64,000 nt of DNA from Vibrio breoganii (GTDB lineage: Bacteria > Pseudomonadota > Gammaproteobacteria > Enterobacterales > Vibrionaceae): the NCBI RefSeq assembly GCF_001677275.1, contig NZ_CP016178.1, positions 186,001 through 250,000 of the forward strand. The letters are read 5' to 3'. Below the pieces are notes generated by a model that saw nothing but the letters and a program-made list of their open reading frames with translations, was not told where the DNA came from and ran no database searches. The translations under genes and the position numbers were made by a program. Position 1 is the first letter of the stretch; each line of letters opens with the position of its first letter. Below are positions 1 to 6,825 of the stretch, piece after piece.

Positions 1-2
1 AA

Positions 3-248
3 GCGTTTCTGGATCTTCTTAGCGAGGAGTATCAGCAGTATTTGGCCATCCCATCTACGCAATGGCAGAAGAAGCGGGAGAACAAACAGTTTATAAGAGG
101 ACTCATGACGGCTTCACGTCTGTTTGGTATAAGCTTTGATGAGTTGAGTGAGATTGTTGGTTGCGACTCTAATCAGGCGTTATCTATTGAAGATATGTTA
201 GAGGTGCCGACATACATTCGTGAAAATATCGAAATTGAGTCACTGTAA
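3..248 (+). CDS. 3' end of an unidentified gene (5' partial)
   Basis: The reading frame is open from the left edge of the window, so only the last 81 residues are visible and the true start lies upstream. The visible part is hydrophilic and probably helical, with no signal peptide or membrane segment. A stretch beginning FIRGLMTASRLFGISFDEL followed by EIVGCDSNQ has the rhythm of a small helix-turn-helix (a helix, then a turn at GCDSNQA, then another helix), but I do not recognise a family. It ends 18 bases before the next gene on the same strand, so the two may be co-transcribed. It could be the C-terminal part of a small DNA-binding or antitoxin-like protein; that is a guess from shape only. 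Confidence 0.5.
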   Translation, partial: AFLDLLSEEYQQYLAIPSTQWQKKRENKQFIRGLMTASRLFGISFDELSEIVGCDSNQALSIEDMLEVPTYIRENIEIESL

Positions 249-266
249 ATATAAGGCGAGATACCT

Positions 267-632
267 ATGAAGCGACAATTTAGCCTATTCATGTTTGTAA
301 CTTCGTTCTTGCTAGCGCCAACTTCCGCGCAAGCAACGGCAGGGTTTTTGCAAAATGAGGAGTCCCAAGCCTTCGTTAAGGTGTGTTTTTACGATGTGCT
401 TGGTGAGACGCATAGCCTAAATATTGGCGCTACAGATCTGTGCCCGTTGACTCATGAGTTTGATGTGACGCCAAAACTTCAACCCCCCACAGAAAATGCG
501 CAAAAGACGGGATTTTTCAAACAGGAGCAAACCTCAGGGTTCAGCAAGCTTTGCTCCTATGATGTGTTAGGCGAGGTCTATGTTCTTACCATAGGTAGCA
601 CAGAAATCTGCCCTCTAACCTACAAGTTTTAA
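267..632 (+). CDS. Small secreted protein made of two copies of a ~40-residue repeat
   Basis: This 121-residue protein begins with a clear Sec signal peptide (basic KRQ, then a hydrophobic run, with likely cleavage after AQA near residue 23). The mature part is two copies of one unit. The first runs from about residue 27 (GFLQNEESQAF) to THEF. The second runs from about residue 82 (GFFKQEQTSGF) to the C-terminal TYKF. Both units share the pattern GF-x9-F-x-K-x-C-x-YDVLGE-x9-IG-x-T/S-x2-CPLT. Each carries two cysteines about 22 residues apart, which suggests one disulfide per unit in the periplasm or outside the cell. An AGGCGAG ribosome site lies just upstream of the ATG. I recognise no family and assign no function. 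Confidence 0.7.
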   Translation: MKRQFSLFMFVTSFLLAPTSAQATAGFLQNEESQAFVKVCFYDVLGETHSLNIGATDLCPLTHEFDVTPKLQPPTENAQKTGFFKQEQTSGFSKLCSYDVLGEVYVLTIGSTEICPLTYKF

Positions 633-636
633 CGCC

Positions 637-1128
637 TTATAAGATAGTGACTTTCTCTATAGTGATAGGGTCTACCGGCAAATCATCAAGCCCAAACTTT
701 GAGTGTGTTTTCACTTTTGCAATAGCATTCACTACATCCATGCCTGCAGTAACTTGACCGAATACGGCGTAGCCCCAGCCTTGATTGTTGGTGGCGGTGA
801 AGTCCAGAAAGTCGTTGTTATCTAGATTAATAAAAAACTGTGATGTAGCAGAGTGCGGTGCGTCGGTGCGTGCCATCGCAACAGAGCCGATAACGTTCTT
901 TAGTCCGCGGTTAGCCTCATTGACAATAGGATCGTGAGAAGGCTTTTCTAACAGGTTCTCAGTATGCCCGCCACCTTGAATCATAAAGCCGTCAATCACG
1001 CGGTGAAAAATGGTCCCTTCAAAGAAGCCTTCCTCGCAGTATCTCAGGAAATTTTTGCTACTCACTGGCGCTTTTTCCAGGTTGAGCTCTATGGTTATTT
1101 CGCCAAGGTTGGTTGTTAATACGATCAT
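637..1128 (-). CDS. ppiB: Peptidyl-prolyl cis-trans isomerase, cyclophilin type (PpiB)
   Basis: This 163-residue cyclophilin is a single isomerase domain without a signal peptide, so it should act in the cytoplasm, speeding rotation about X-Pro bonds during folding. Family signatures are visible in order: FHRVIDGFMIQGG (with the catalytic Arg of FHR), then SVAMART, SQFFINL, and the GWGYAVFGQVTAGMDVV block near the C-terminus. Length and the absence of a leader match E. coli PpiB (about 164 residues) rather than periplasmic PpiA. It converges with the secreted-repeat gene upstream, with only four bases between the stop codons, so the two transcripts probably overlap at their 3' ends. Confidence 0.95.
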   Translation of the reverse strand: MIVLTTNLGEITIELNLEKAPVSSKNFLRYCEEGFFEGTIFHRVIDGFMIQGGGHTENLLEKPSHDPIVNEANRGLKNVIGSVAMARTDAPHSATSQFFINLDNNDFLDFTATNNQGWGYAVFGQVTAGMDVVNAIAKVKTHSKFGLDDLPVDPITIEKVTIL

Positions 1129-1256
1129 GTTATTGAGTTGCCATTTAAGGTTTGGAATAAGCCCTGAGTATACACTGAATACTCGGCGTAAGCTTTGGCA
1201 GAGACTAAGCGCTGACTTTGCGGTAAAATCCGGTAAAATCCCGTTATTGATCGTGT

Positions 1257-1532
1257 ATGAGCTTTAGTGATATCCAACAAAAATTAGCGTCCTTCACCTC
1301 CCTTGAACAAGTGTTCGAGTATTTTGAGGTGGATTTTGACCGTCGATTTGTTGAGGAATATCGCGTGCCTTTGTTCAAACGCTTTAATGGATACCTACTT
1401 TTGGCAAAGCCTGAGGATTGGTTTGCTGCCCGACGAGTACTAAGAAACGCTTACTGCAAAATTCAGCGAGGGCGACTAGAACCATCCACTCGCTCGGCCT
1501 GTCGAGGGTGCACTTCTTGCTTGCGTCGTTGA
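1257..1532 (+). CDS. NifW-like small protein with Cys-rich tail
   Basis: This is a 91-residue cytoplasmic protein. Residues 8-50 (LASFTSLEQVFEYFEVDFD, then a break, then LFKRFNGYL) match the recurring pattern of the NifW (nitrogenase-stabilising) family: an SLEDFF-like helix, a short proline or aspartate loop, then a VLKRFxxYL helix. In diazotrophs NifW helps protect or assemble the MoFe protein. No nitrogen fixation genes are visible here, so the role in this organism must be something else or is unknown. The C-terminus is arginine-rich with CRGCTSC (a CxxC pair), which could bind metal. Start: the ATG at 1257 has no strong ribosome site, and a 10-base tandem duplication (CGGTAAAATC twice) lies just upstream at about 1221-1240. 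The family call rests on pattern memory. Confidence 0.6.
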   Translation: MSFSDIQQKLASFTSLEQVFEYFEVDFDRRFVEEYRVPLFKRFNGYLLLAKPEDWFAARRVLRNAYCKIQRGRLEPSTRSACRGCTSCLRR

Positions 1533-1640
1533 GCTTTAATGGCTTTACGGCTCCTCTGTAACATCTTTCGTAACAACTCTTTGACAATTCATCGTCACAT
1601 TGATTAACTGGTACGACTAGTTGATTGAACGGTACAGTGA

Positions 1641-2114
1641 ATGCTCTCCACGCTTAAGAAAGCCAACTTATATCTTAGCTATTTTGGGTTTAGTAAAGTC
1701 CCTTTGTTGTGGCTGAGTCGCCCCAAAATTTTGGCGATGGATGAAGAGATGGTAGAGATCAAGATCCCTCTAAAACGTCGCACAAAGAATCATTTAAACA
1801 GTATGTATATTGGCGCGCTCGTTATGGGGGCTGATGTTGCTGGTGGCTTTATGGCGGCAATGAAGGCGCAAAATCAAGGGCGAAAGATCTCACTGGCTTT
1901 TAAGGGTTTAAAGGCAGAGTTTTTGATGCGCCCTGAAAGTGATGTTCACTTTATCTGTCGTGATGGTCGCTTGATTGATGAAATGCTTGAACAGACGCTA
2001 ACGACGGGTGAGCGTGTAAATCAGGACGTGCGTATTACAGCTCTTTGTCCTGATTTACATGGTGATAAGCCCATGGCTGAGTTTGATTTAACGCTATCTA
2101 TAAAAGCTCGCTAG
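1641..2114 (+). CDS. DUF4442 hotdog-fold thioesterase-like protein
   Basis: This 157-residue soluble protein resembles the DUF4442/PaaI-type hotdog-fold group: a short N-terminal helix, then VEIKIPLKRRTKNHLNSMYIGALVMGADVAGGFMAAM, which is the usual site of the long central helix, followed by beta strands ending FDLTLSIKAR. Hotdog proteins of this kind are generally acyl-CoA or acyl-ACP thioesterases or relatives. The NHLNSMYIGAL segment corresponds to the region that carries the catalytic or binding residues in PaaI relatives. No classical catalytic Asp/Glu can be assigned with confidence from sequence alone, and the substrate is unknown. It converges with the lipoprotein gene at 2124-2636, with nine bases between. 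Confidence 0.7.
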   Translation: MLSTLKKANLYLSYFGFSKVPLLWLSRPKILAMDEEMVEIKIPLKRRTKNHLNSMYIGALVMGADVAGGFMAAMKAQNQGRKISLAFKGLKAEFLMRPESDVHFICRDGRLIDEMLEQTLTTGERVNQDVRITALCPDLHGDKPMAEFDLTLSIKAR

Positions 2115-2123
2115 AGTTTGAAA

Positions 2124-2636
2124 TCACAACTTCAGATTGATGCTGATGTCGGGATTGAGCAGCTGCGAGCGTTCGTGAGCTAAATCCTTGCGACGATTTC
2201 GCAGCTTGTTGTATTTCTTAGTGTCTGAGGTCGCTTCCATTTGGCTGTCTAGCTCCGCGATCTGCGAGTCCAAGCTCATCAGCCTTTGTTGGCGCTGATA
2301 CTCTTTTTTACCTAATTGGTAGTTCTTCAAGAACTGTTCATCGTGGCACACGTTGTAATAGGTGCGGCCTTCAGAGCCCACTTTGTAGCCATTGTCAGCA
2401 GAGCAATAAACTTCTGTGCCTTGTTTAAACCCTTGTTGCCACTGGGGTTGGTTAACAACGACATTCGCCTCTAAGCAATCTTTCGCATAATCGTTAACAA
2501 TACTAGGGTCATTGCCCTCTTTCCCATCTTGATAACCGACATCATGCCAATTTGCAGATTGACATTGCTCCGATGTCATACTGGCGCATCCCGCCAACGA
2601 AGAAGCAATAAGTGCACCGATAATTAGGCGGCTCAT
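2124..2636 (-). CDS. DUF2799 outer-membrane-type lipoprotein
   Basis: This is a 170-residue lipoprotein with a short signal ending in the lipobox LAGC, so Cys17 would be lipidated. Ser or Ala at +2/+3 favours Lol transport to the outer membrane. The mature part has the DUF2799 look: NWHDVGYQDGKEGNDP near the start, then a second similar unit WQQGFKQGTEVYC, then paired cysteines and YYNVCHDEQFLKNYQLGKKEYQ. The last 60 residues are strongly charged and predicted coiled coil (QIAELDSQMEATS, then NKLRNRRKDLAHERSQL). DUF2799 lipoproteins are common in Vibrio and Shewanella but uncharacterised. The long upstream gap contains a solo end of the repeat described at 2702-2717. Confidence 0.8.
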   Translation of the reverse strand: MSRLIIGALIASSLAGCASMTSEQCQSANWHDVGYQDGKEGNDPSIVNDYAKDCLEANVVVNQPQWQQGFKQGTEVYCSADNGYKVGSEGRTYYNVCHDEQFLKNYQLGKKEYQRQQRLMSLDSQIAELDSQMEATSDTKKYNKLRNRRKDLAHERSQLLNPDISINLKL

Positions 2637-2701
2637 ACCTAGTTCCTTTTGAATCTCATACAGAAGAGTGTCTCGCCACTATATTTTCTTAGCCAGACAT
2701 T

Positions 2702-2717
2702 AGGTCAACAGACCCTA
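2702..2717. repeat. Solo end of the MITE-like element
   Basis: The 16 bases AGGTCAACAGACCCTA are the reverse complement of the left terminal repeat of the element at 12581-12861 (TAGGGTCTGTTGACCT). The following bases (AGCATTG here, AACATTG there) are also alike. No partner end is visible nearby, so this looks like a decayed or one-ended remnant in the gap between the DUF2799 gene and the symporter. The rest of the 343-base gap (2637-2979) is AT-rich. It holds no gene I can support and no glycine riboswitch core (no CACCGAAG/CUCUCAGG-type motif). Confidence 0.5.
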
Positions 2718-2979
2718 AGCATTGTATGAATTTGAGCATGGGGACGAATAGAGGTAAGAACATTGATTCAATAATTGATGGGATATTGGAGTTTTATGCA
2801 CCGTTTATGCTGGATATGAAATGTATTGAGGTTAAATATAAGCATTCATTAGTGCATTATTTGTGTGTTAAGTGTGATTTACATCTCGTTACTGTCTATT
2901 TTTGAACAAACCCTTTAACAACAAGCTTACAAGTAAGATACTGTTCCGAAAGAATTTTAATTCAATAGGGAAGTTGATT

Positions 2980-4476
2980 ATGCAAGAATTTGTGGATTTT
3001 CTGAATGGGATCATTTGGAGTCCCTTTCTTATCTACCTCTGCTTATGTGCAGGTCTGTTTTATTCCATCTTGACGCGCTTTGTACAAATTCGTCATTTCT
3101 TTGAGATGTGGCGTTTGCTGCTATCAGGCAAAAGTTCGGAAAAAGGCATTTCATCATTTCAGGCGCTAGCGGTTTCGCTTTCTGGTCGCGTAGGTACAGG
3201 TAACATTGCTGGCGTCGCCGCCGCTATCGGTTTTGGTGGCCCTGGCGCAGTATTCTGGATGTGGGTTGTTGCCTTCTTTGGCGCTGCAACCGCGTATGCG
3301 GAATCGACTCTTGCTCAAATCTATAAAGAGGAAGATGAAGGACAATTCCGTGGCGGCCCTGCTTACTACATTGAAAAGGCCATGGGTCAGAAATGGTATG
3401 CGTGGATCTTTGCTATCGCGACTATCTTTGCCTGTGGTGTACTGCTTCCTGGCGTGCAATCAAACAGTATCGGCAATGCGGTTGAAGCGGCGTTTGGCTC
3501 TGGCCCTGCGATTGAAACCGCTATGGGTACGTTCAGCTTCGCTAAGGTTCTAACTGGTACCTTTATCGCGATAGTGCTTGGCTTTATCATCTTTGGTGGT
3601 GTTAAGCGTATTGCCCACTTTACTCAGATTGTTGTTCCTTTCATGGCTCTGGCCTACATCTTGACGGCGTTTGTCATCATCCTGCTTCATATCACTGAAG
3701 TCCCTCGTATTTTTGCGATGATTGTCGGTGATGCCTTTACGCCTATGGCTGGCTTTGGTGCTGCTATTGGTTGGGGCGTTAAGCGTGGTGTTTACTCAAA
3801 TGAAGCAGGACAAGGTACTGGCCCACATGCGGCAGCAGCAGCTAACGTGGCGCACCCTGCACAGCAAGGTCTAGTTCAATCGTTCTCTATCTATATTGAT
3901 ACACTGCTGGTTTGTTCTGCTACGGCATTTATGATCCTAATTACGGGTATGTACAACGTGCACGGTGCAGGAGAGGGAGTCTTTGTTATACAGAACCTTT
4001 CGGCAAGCATTGGTGCAAATGGCCCAGTATTTACTCAGCTTGCGATTGATAGCGCCCTGCCTGGCATAGGTAAGCCGTTTATCGCGGTAGCGCTGTTCTT
4101 CTTTGCCTTTACTACTATCTTGGCTTACTACTACATTGCTGAAACCAACATTGCTTACATACGCCGTACCTTCAAGGTCGATGGTCTGATGTTTATCCTT
4201 AAGCTGGTTATTATCTCAGCAACCTTCTATGGCACGGTGAAAACTGCAAACCTTGCTTGGGCGATGGGTGATATTGGTGTGGGTTTGATGGCGTGGTTGA
4301 ACATCATCGGCATTCTGATTATCTTCTTTATGTCTAAACCCGCACTTAAGGCTCTAAGAGATTACGAAGAGCAGCAAAAGCGCGGTGTTACTGTGTACAC
4401 CTTTGATCCAGTCAAGTTGGGTATTAAAGGTGCAACCTACTGGGAGAAGCGATTGGAGAAATCGTCCAAAGAGTAG
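2980..4476 (+). CDS. Alanine or glycine:cation (sodium) symporter, AGCS family
   Basis: This 498-residue inner-membrane protein has about ten hydrophobic segments and the AGCS signatures: ALAVSLSGRVGTGNIAGVAAA near residues 70-90, GGPAYYIEKAMG, and the long GAAIGWGVKRGVYSNEAGQGTGPHAAAAA block (N, E and GQG all present). AGCS carriers import D/L-alanine or glycine with sodium. The frame is open further upstream from a TTG at 2902, but I chose the ATG at 2980. It is preceded by AGGGAAG at 2967-2973 with normal spacing, and the protein then starts MQEFVDFLNGIIWSP as in the family. It is followed by a strong terminator. Vibrio AGCS genes are sometimes controlled by a tandem glycine riboswitch, but I see none in the leader here. 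Confidence 0.92.
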   Translation: MQEFVDFLNGIIWSPFLIYLCLCAGLFYSILTRFVQIRHFFEMWRLLLSGKSSEKGISSFQALAVSLSGRVGTGNIAGVAAAIGFGGPGAVFWMWVVAFFGAATAYAESTLAQIYKEEDEGQFRGGPAYYIEKAMGQKWYAWIFAIATIFACGVLLPGVQSNSIGNAVEAAFGSGPAIETAMGTFSFAKVLTGTFIAIVLGFIIFGGVKRIAHFTQIVVPFMALAYILTAFVIILLHITEVPRIFAMIVGDAFTPMAGFGAAIGWGVKRGVYSNEAGQGTGPHAAAAANVAHPAQQGLVQSFSIYIDTLLVCSATAFMILITGMYNVHGAGEGVFVIQNLSASIGANGPVFTQLAIDSALPGIGKPFIAVALFFFAFTTILAYYYIAETNIAYIRRTFKVDGLMFILKLVIISATFYGTVKTANLAWAMGDIGVGLMAWLNIIGILIIFFMSKPALKALRDYEEQQKRGVTVYTFDPVKLGIKGATYWEKRLEKSSKE

Positions 4477-4499
4477 CGCGACTAAAGACTCGTAATTAA

Positions 4500-4532
4500 G
4501 GGCTCAGAGGACTTTTCTCTGGGTCCTTTTTT
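4500..4532 (+). terminator. Intrinsic terminator of the AGCS symporter gene
   Basis: GGGCTCAGAG pairs with CTCTGGGTCC (10 base pairs with two G-U wobbles) around a seven-base loop. Six T residues follow immediately. It sits 24 bases after the stop codon. Confidence 0.85.
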
Positions 4533-4694
4533 ATTGTGGCTCAATAAAACTGTCATCTTTAAGGGATAAAATCATGGGGCGATTCGGTACTTTCACTCAA
4601 GCATGACAATTTGCATGGGCTTAGCCATTATGATGTGGTAGATTTTGTTTATGTAATTAAATACTGAAAGTTAATTACATAAGTTTCATTAAAT

Positions 4695-4710
4695 TGTGAT
4701 CCACATCACG
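4695..4710. promoter_or_regulatory. Probable CRP (cAMP receptor protein) site
   Basis: TGTGA-TCCACA-TCACG matches the CRP consensus TGTGA-N6-TCACA at nine of ten conserved positions. It sits about 120-135 bases before the TTG start at 4831, in an otherwise AT-rich stretch, so it probably acts on that small membrane protein gene. The rest of 4533-4830 holds no supported gene. Confidence 0.5.
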
Positions 4711-4830
4711 TAATTTGGTGTTTTGGTAATTAAGTAATAACCAGAAATGTGAATCTGACCACGGTATTCGTTGAATTGTATTATTATAATTCCATTCCGT
4801 TGTGTAGATTATTCCGTCTGGAGAAATATT

Positions 4831-5136
4831 TTGTCTTGGCCTATTTTTTTCGATTTTTTGAGTGTGCTTTTGCTAGTAGTACTAGCTGTGGCTGCTACAA
4901 AATCGATGGATTCGCTAAGAAAGACAATTTGGTCTGCCCAGAAGAACCACGTTTCTGAAGAGATAGTGCGTAAAAGCCTTGCAAAACTGAGCTTGAATCG
5001 AGCTGTTTTGGTGCTAACGATCGCTACGATAGTGATCAAGGTCGCCTTGATCTTGGGGCAGGTACTCGATTTTGACTCTATTGATAAGTCTGGTCTTCTT
5101 GACGATGCAGTTGTTCAGTATATCGTCGTAGAATAA
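4831..5136 (+). CDS. Small two-helix membrane protein, unknown function
   Basis: A frame is open from an ATG at 4771, but the TTG at 4831 has a GGAG at 4820-4823 seven bases upstream. It also puts the first hydrophobic helix at the N-terminus, so I prefer a TTG start and a 101-residue protein. The protein has a first transmembrane segment (FFDFLSVLLLVVLAVAA), then a basic and polar cytoplasmic-type stretch of about 40 residues (SMDSLRKTIWSAQKNH onward), then a second transmembrane segment (AVLVLTIATIVIKVALIL), and an acidic tail. I do not recognise a family. A CRP-like site lies upstream, which hints at carbon-source control. Confidence 0.6.
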   Translation: MSWPIFFDFLSVLLLVVLAVAATKSMDSLRKTIWSAQKNHVSEEIVRKSLAKLSLNRAVLVLTIATIVIKVALILGQVLDFDSIDKSGLLDDAVVQYIVVE

Positions 5137-5268
5137 AGACTCTTTTCGTTCTCGACCCTCCTCCATACCTGCTTAACTTCTTTCATTGGGTTCAGATTTA
5201 CCTGGTTGATAAGTTCAACTATGATACAGTTAATCTAAACACTGTTATCTAATCTTTATGGTAAATCA

Positions 5269-5694
5269 ATGGATAAGAACCTAATCTCTGATACGATCTT
5301 TCAACTCGTACAATCATATAGGCACGCGATACGTGCTGAGCTGCAAGCGAATGATCTTGGTTTGAATGGAATGCATGTTCGCTGTTTAGCCTTCATCAGA
5401 CAACGGGACCAATGCACAGCCAACGATATTGTTCAGCACTTTTCTAGAGACAAAGCGCAAGTCGCACGCTTGGTGAAAGAGATGATTGGGAACGAGTGGA
5501 TCGTGAAGTCTCCTAACCCTGAAGACAAGCGTAGCCAATTCCTATCATTGACAGAGCAGGGCATTTTACTGAGTGAGCAAATTGATGCAGCTCAGCAATC
5601 TATCCAAACAAGAATGAAGCAAGACCTAAGCGACGAAGAGCTAACAGTATTCACCACCGTCGCACAAAAATTTGCTCGTAATTTATCAGAGTAA
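5269..5694 (+). CDS. MarR-family transcriptional regulator
   Basis: This is a 141-residue winged helix-turn-helix protein. The MarR pattern is clear: an N-terminal dimerisation helix, then GMHVRCLAFIRQRDQCTANDIVQHFSRDKAQVARLVKEMIGNEWI (recognition helix around DKAQVARLVKEM). The wing KSPNPEDKRSQFLSLTEQG contains the family DxR(S) motif, and a C-terminal helix closes the dimer. MarR proteins usually repress nearby genes until a small ligand binds. Its stop is 32 bases before the GNAT gene on the same strand, so an operon is likely and the acetyltransferase may be part of the regulated output. The ligand is unknown. Confidence 0.88.
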   Translation: MDKNLISDTIFQLVQSYRHAIRAELQANDLGLNGMHVRCLAFIRQRDQCTANDIVQHFSRDKAQVARLVKEMIGNEWIVKSPNPEDKRSQFLSLTEQGILLSEQIDAAQQSIQTRMKQDLSDEELTVFTTVAQKFARNLSE

Positions 5695-5726
5695 ACTCCC
5701 CTTTGGATTAGTTTGGAGATCGGCAT

Positions 5727-6245
5727 ATGCAGTTAATAGAGCCCTCGCTGGAATTTGAATCATCGTTTGCTCGATTTTATGAAGATTTCGCAGCCAACGA
5801 TGAGATCAACTCTGATTATTACCTAGAGGGTGTGCTGAATTTCAAAGCCTACATTCAGTGCCTGAAAGATGAAGCTATGGGCATTAATCTTGTAGAAGAT
5901 TATGTGCAATGCAGTCATTTTTGGCTGGTTGATGCGCAGAAGAACATCTATGGTGCTATTCGAGTACGCCATAACATCGATACTGAACTACTCGCGTTAG
6001 AAGCAGGGCATATTGGCTACGACATAGCCCCTGAATATCGTAGCGAGGGCTATGGCACATTGATGCTAAAGAAAGCCTTATTAAAAGCCAAAGCGATAGG
6101 GTTATCTAAGGCTCTGGTTGTGGCGGATGAAGACAATATGGCGTCACGCAAAGTCATCGAAGCCAATGGCGGACAGCTAGAAAACGTTGTGTTTGGTAAG
6201 GTTTATCCAAACCCTTTGGCAAGATACTGGATAGAATGTCACTAA
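5727..6245 (+). CDS. GNAT-family N-acetyltransferase
   Basis: This is a 172-residue GNAT acetyltransferase. The acetyl-CoA binding segment is visible as HIGYDIAPEYRSEGYGTLMLKKAL (motif A, R/Q-x-x-G-x-G/A type), followed by the ALVVADEDNMASRKVIEANGG motif B, in which Asn precedes ASRKVIE as in RimJ/RimL and other small-molecule acetyltransferases. The N-terminal 80 residues supply the acceptor site and do not show which substrate is used. TTTGGAGATCGGCATATG gives a good ribosome site (GGAG). It is second in a probable two-gene unit with the MarR regulator. Confidence 0.88.
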   Translation: MQLIEPSLEFESSFARFYEDFAANDEINSDYYLEGVLNFKAYIQCLKDEAMGINLVEDYVQCSHFWLVDAQKNIYGAIRVRHNIDTELLALEAGHIGYDIAPEYRSEGYGTLMLKKALLKAKAIGLSKALVVADEDNMASRKVIEANGGQLENVVFGKVYPNPLARYWIECH

Positions 6246-6403
6246 AGAGTTTTAATCTGACAGCGAATAACTGCCAGCCTAACTTTCATGCGATTAATTA
6301 ACGTCGTTCCCGAAGGCTTTTATCGGGGACCTGTTATAGAAACAGATGCCCGATACCCTAAAGTCCGAGTTGTGATCAAGAGACATGCTGTCAGCTTAAA
6401 ACT

Positions 6404-6655
6404 TTAATTGTTCATTTCGACGTAATCTAGGCCATAGTCGGTCAATGCAATACGACTATCTTCAAAGCGAATGCACTCGCTACTTTCTAGCGTATTCAAT
6501 ACTCTATCTAACGGCTCGTTTAGGTAATCCGTGATTGAAGCATTCATTTCCTCAAAATAACACGAACCCATAGGCTGCAAAGTAAGGAATCTAAGCATGG
6601 TAAGGCTATCTGCGTGAAGAGATGAATGTAGTTGGGAGCAAAGATTGGATTGCAT
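6404..6655 (-). CDS. 83-residue winged-helix-like protein, copy A
   Basis: This small soluble protein has a strikingly similar, equally long paralogue at 10458-10709. Shared features in order: a Cys near residue 6, LH-x-DSL-x2-L-x2-L-x-L-x-PMG (residues 13-30), a middle segment ending LL/NTLE-x2-(E/Q)CI, and a C-terminal I-x-LTD-x-GL-x2-(V/L)E-x-N. The alternation of a helix pair with a short LTDYGLDYVE end resembles a degenerate winged helix (the LTDxGL phrase is common at the end of wHTH domains such as MarR and PadR). Function unknown. The two copies were probably adjacent before IS66 and ISAs1 inserted between them. Confidence 0.6.
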   Translation of the reverse strand: MQSNLCSQLHSSLHADSLTMLRFLTLQPMGSCYFEEMNASITDYLNEPLDRVLNTLESSECIRFEDSRIALTDYGLDYVEMNN

Positions 6656-6825
6656 AACTGTAGTCCTTTATTTTAGTTATTTTTCTTTGCCGTTAATGTG
6701 CCCCATATGGAATGTAATGAAAGTGATCTTGATAGCAAGATGAATATGAATAAATGGAATAACCATTATTCCCATATTATATATTGTAGTGACGTATCCG
6801 CCCCATGAACCCACGGGGCGACTTG

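Noticed and set aside
2738..2905. 55-residue open frame in the gap before the symporter gene
   Set aside because: Only a weak GAG ribosome site, odd composition with no signal or TM segment, and it overlaps the region where the symporter leader should be. Not supported without conservation.
2637..2979. Glycine riboswitch in front of the AGCS symporter, as known in V. cholerae
   Set aside because: The conserved aptamer words are absent from this leader, and no tandem aptamer shape is visible.
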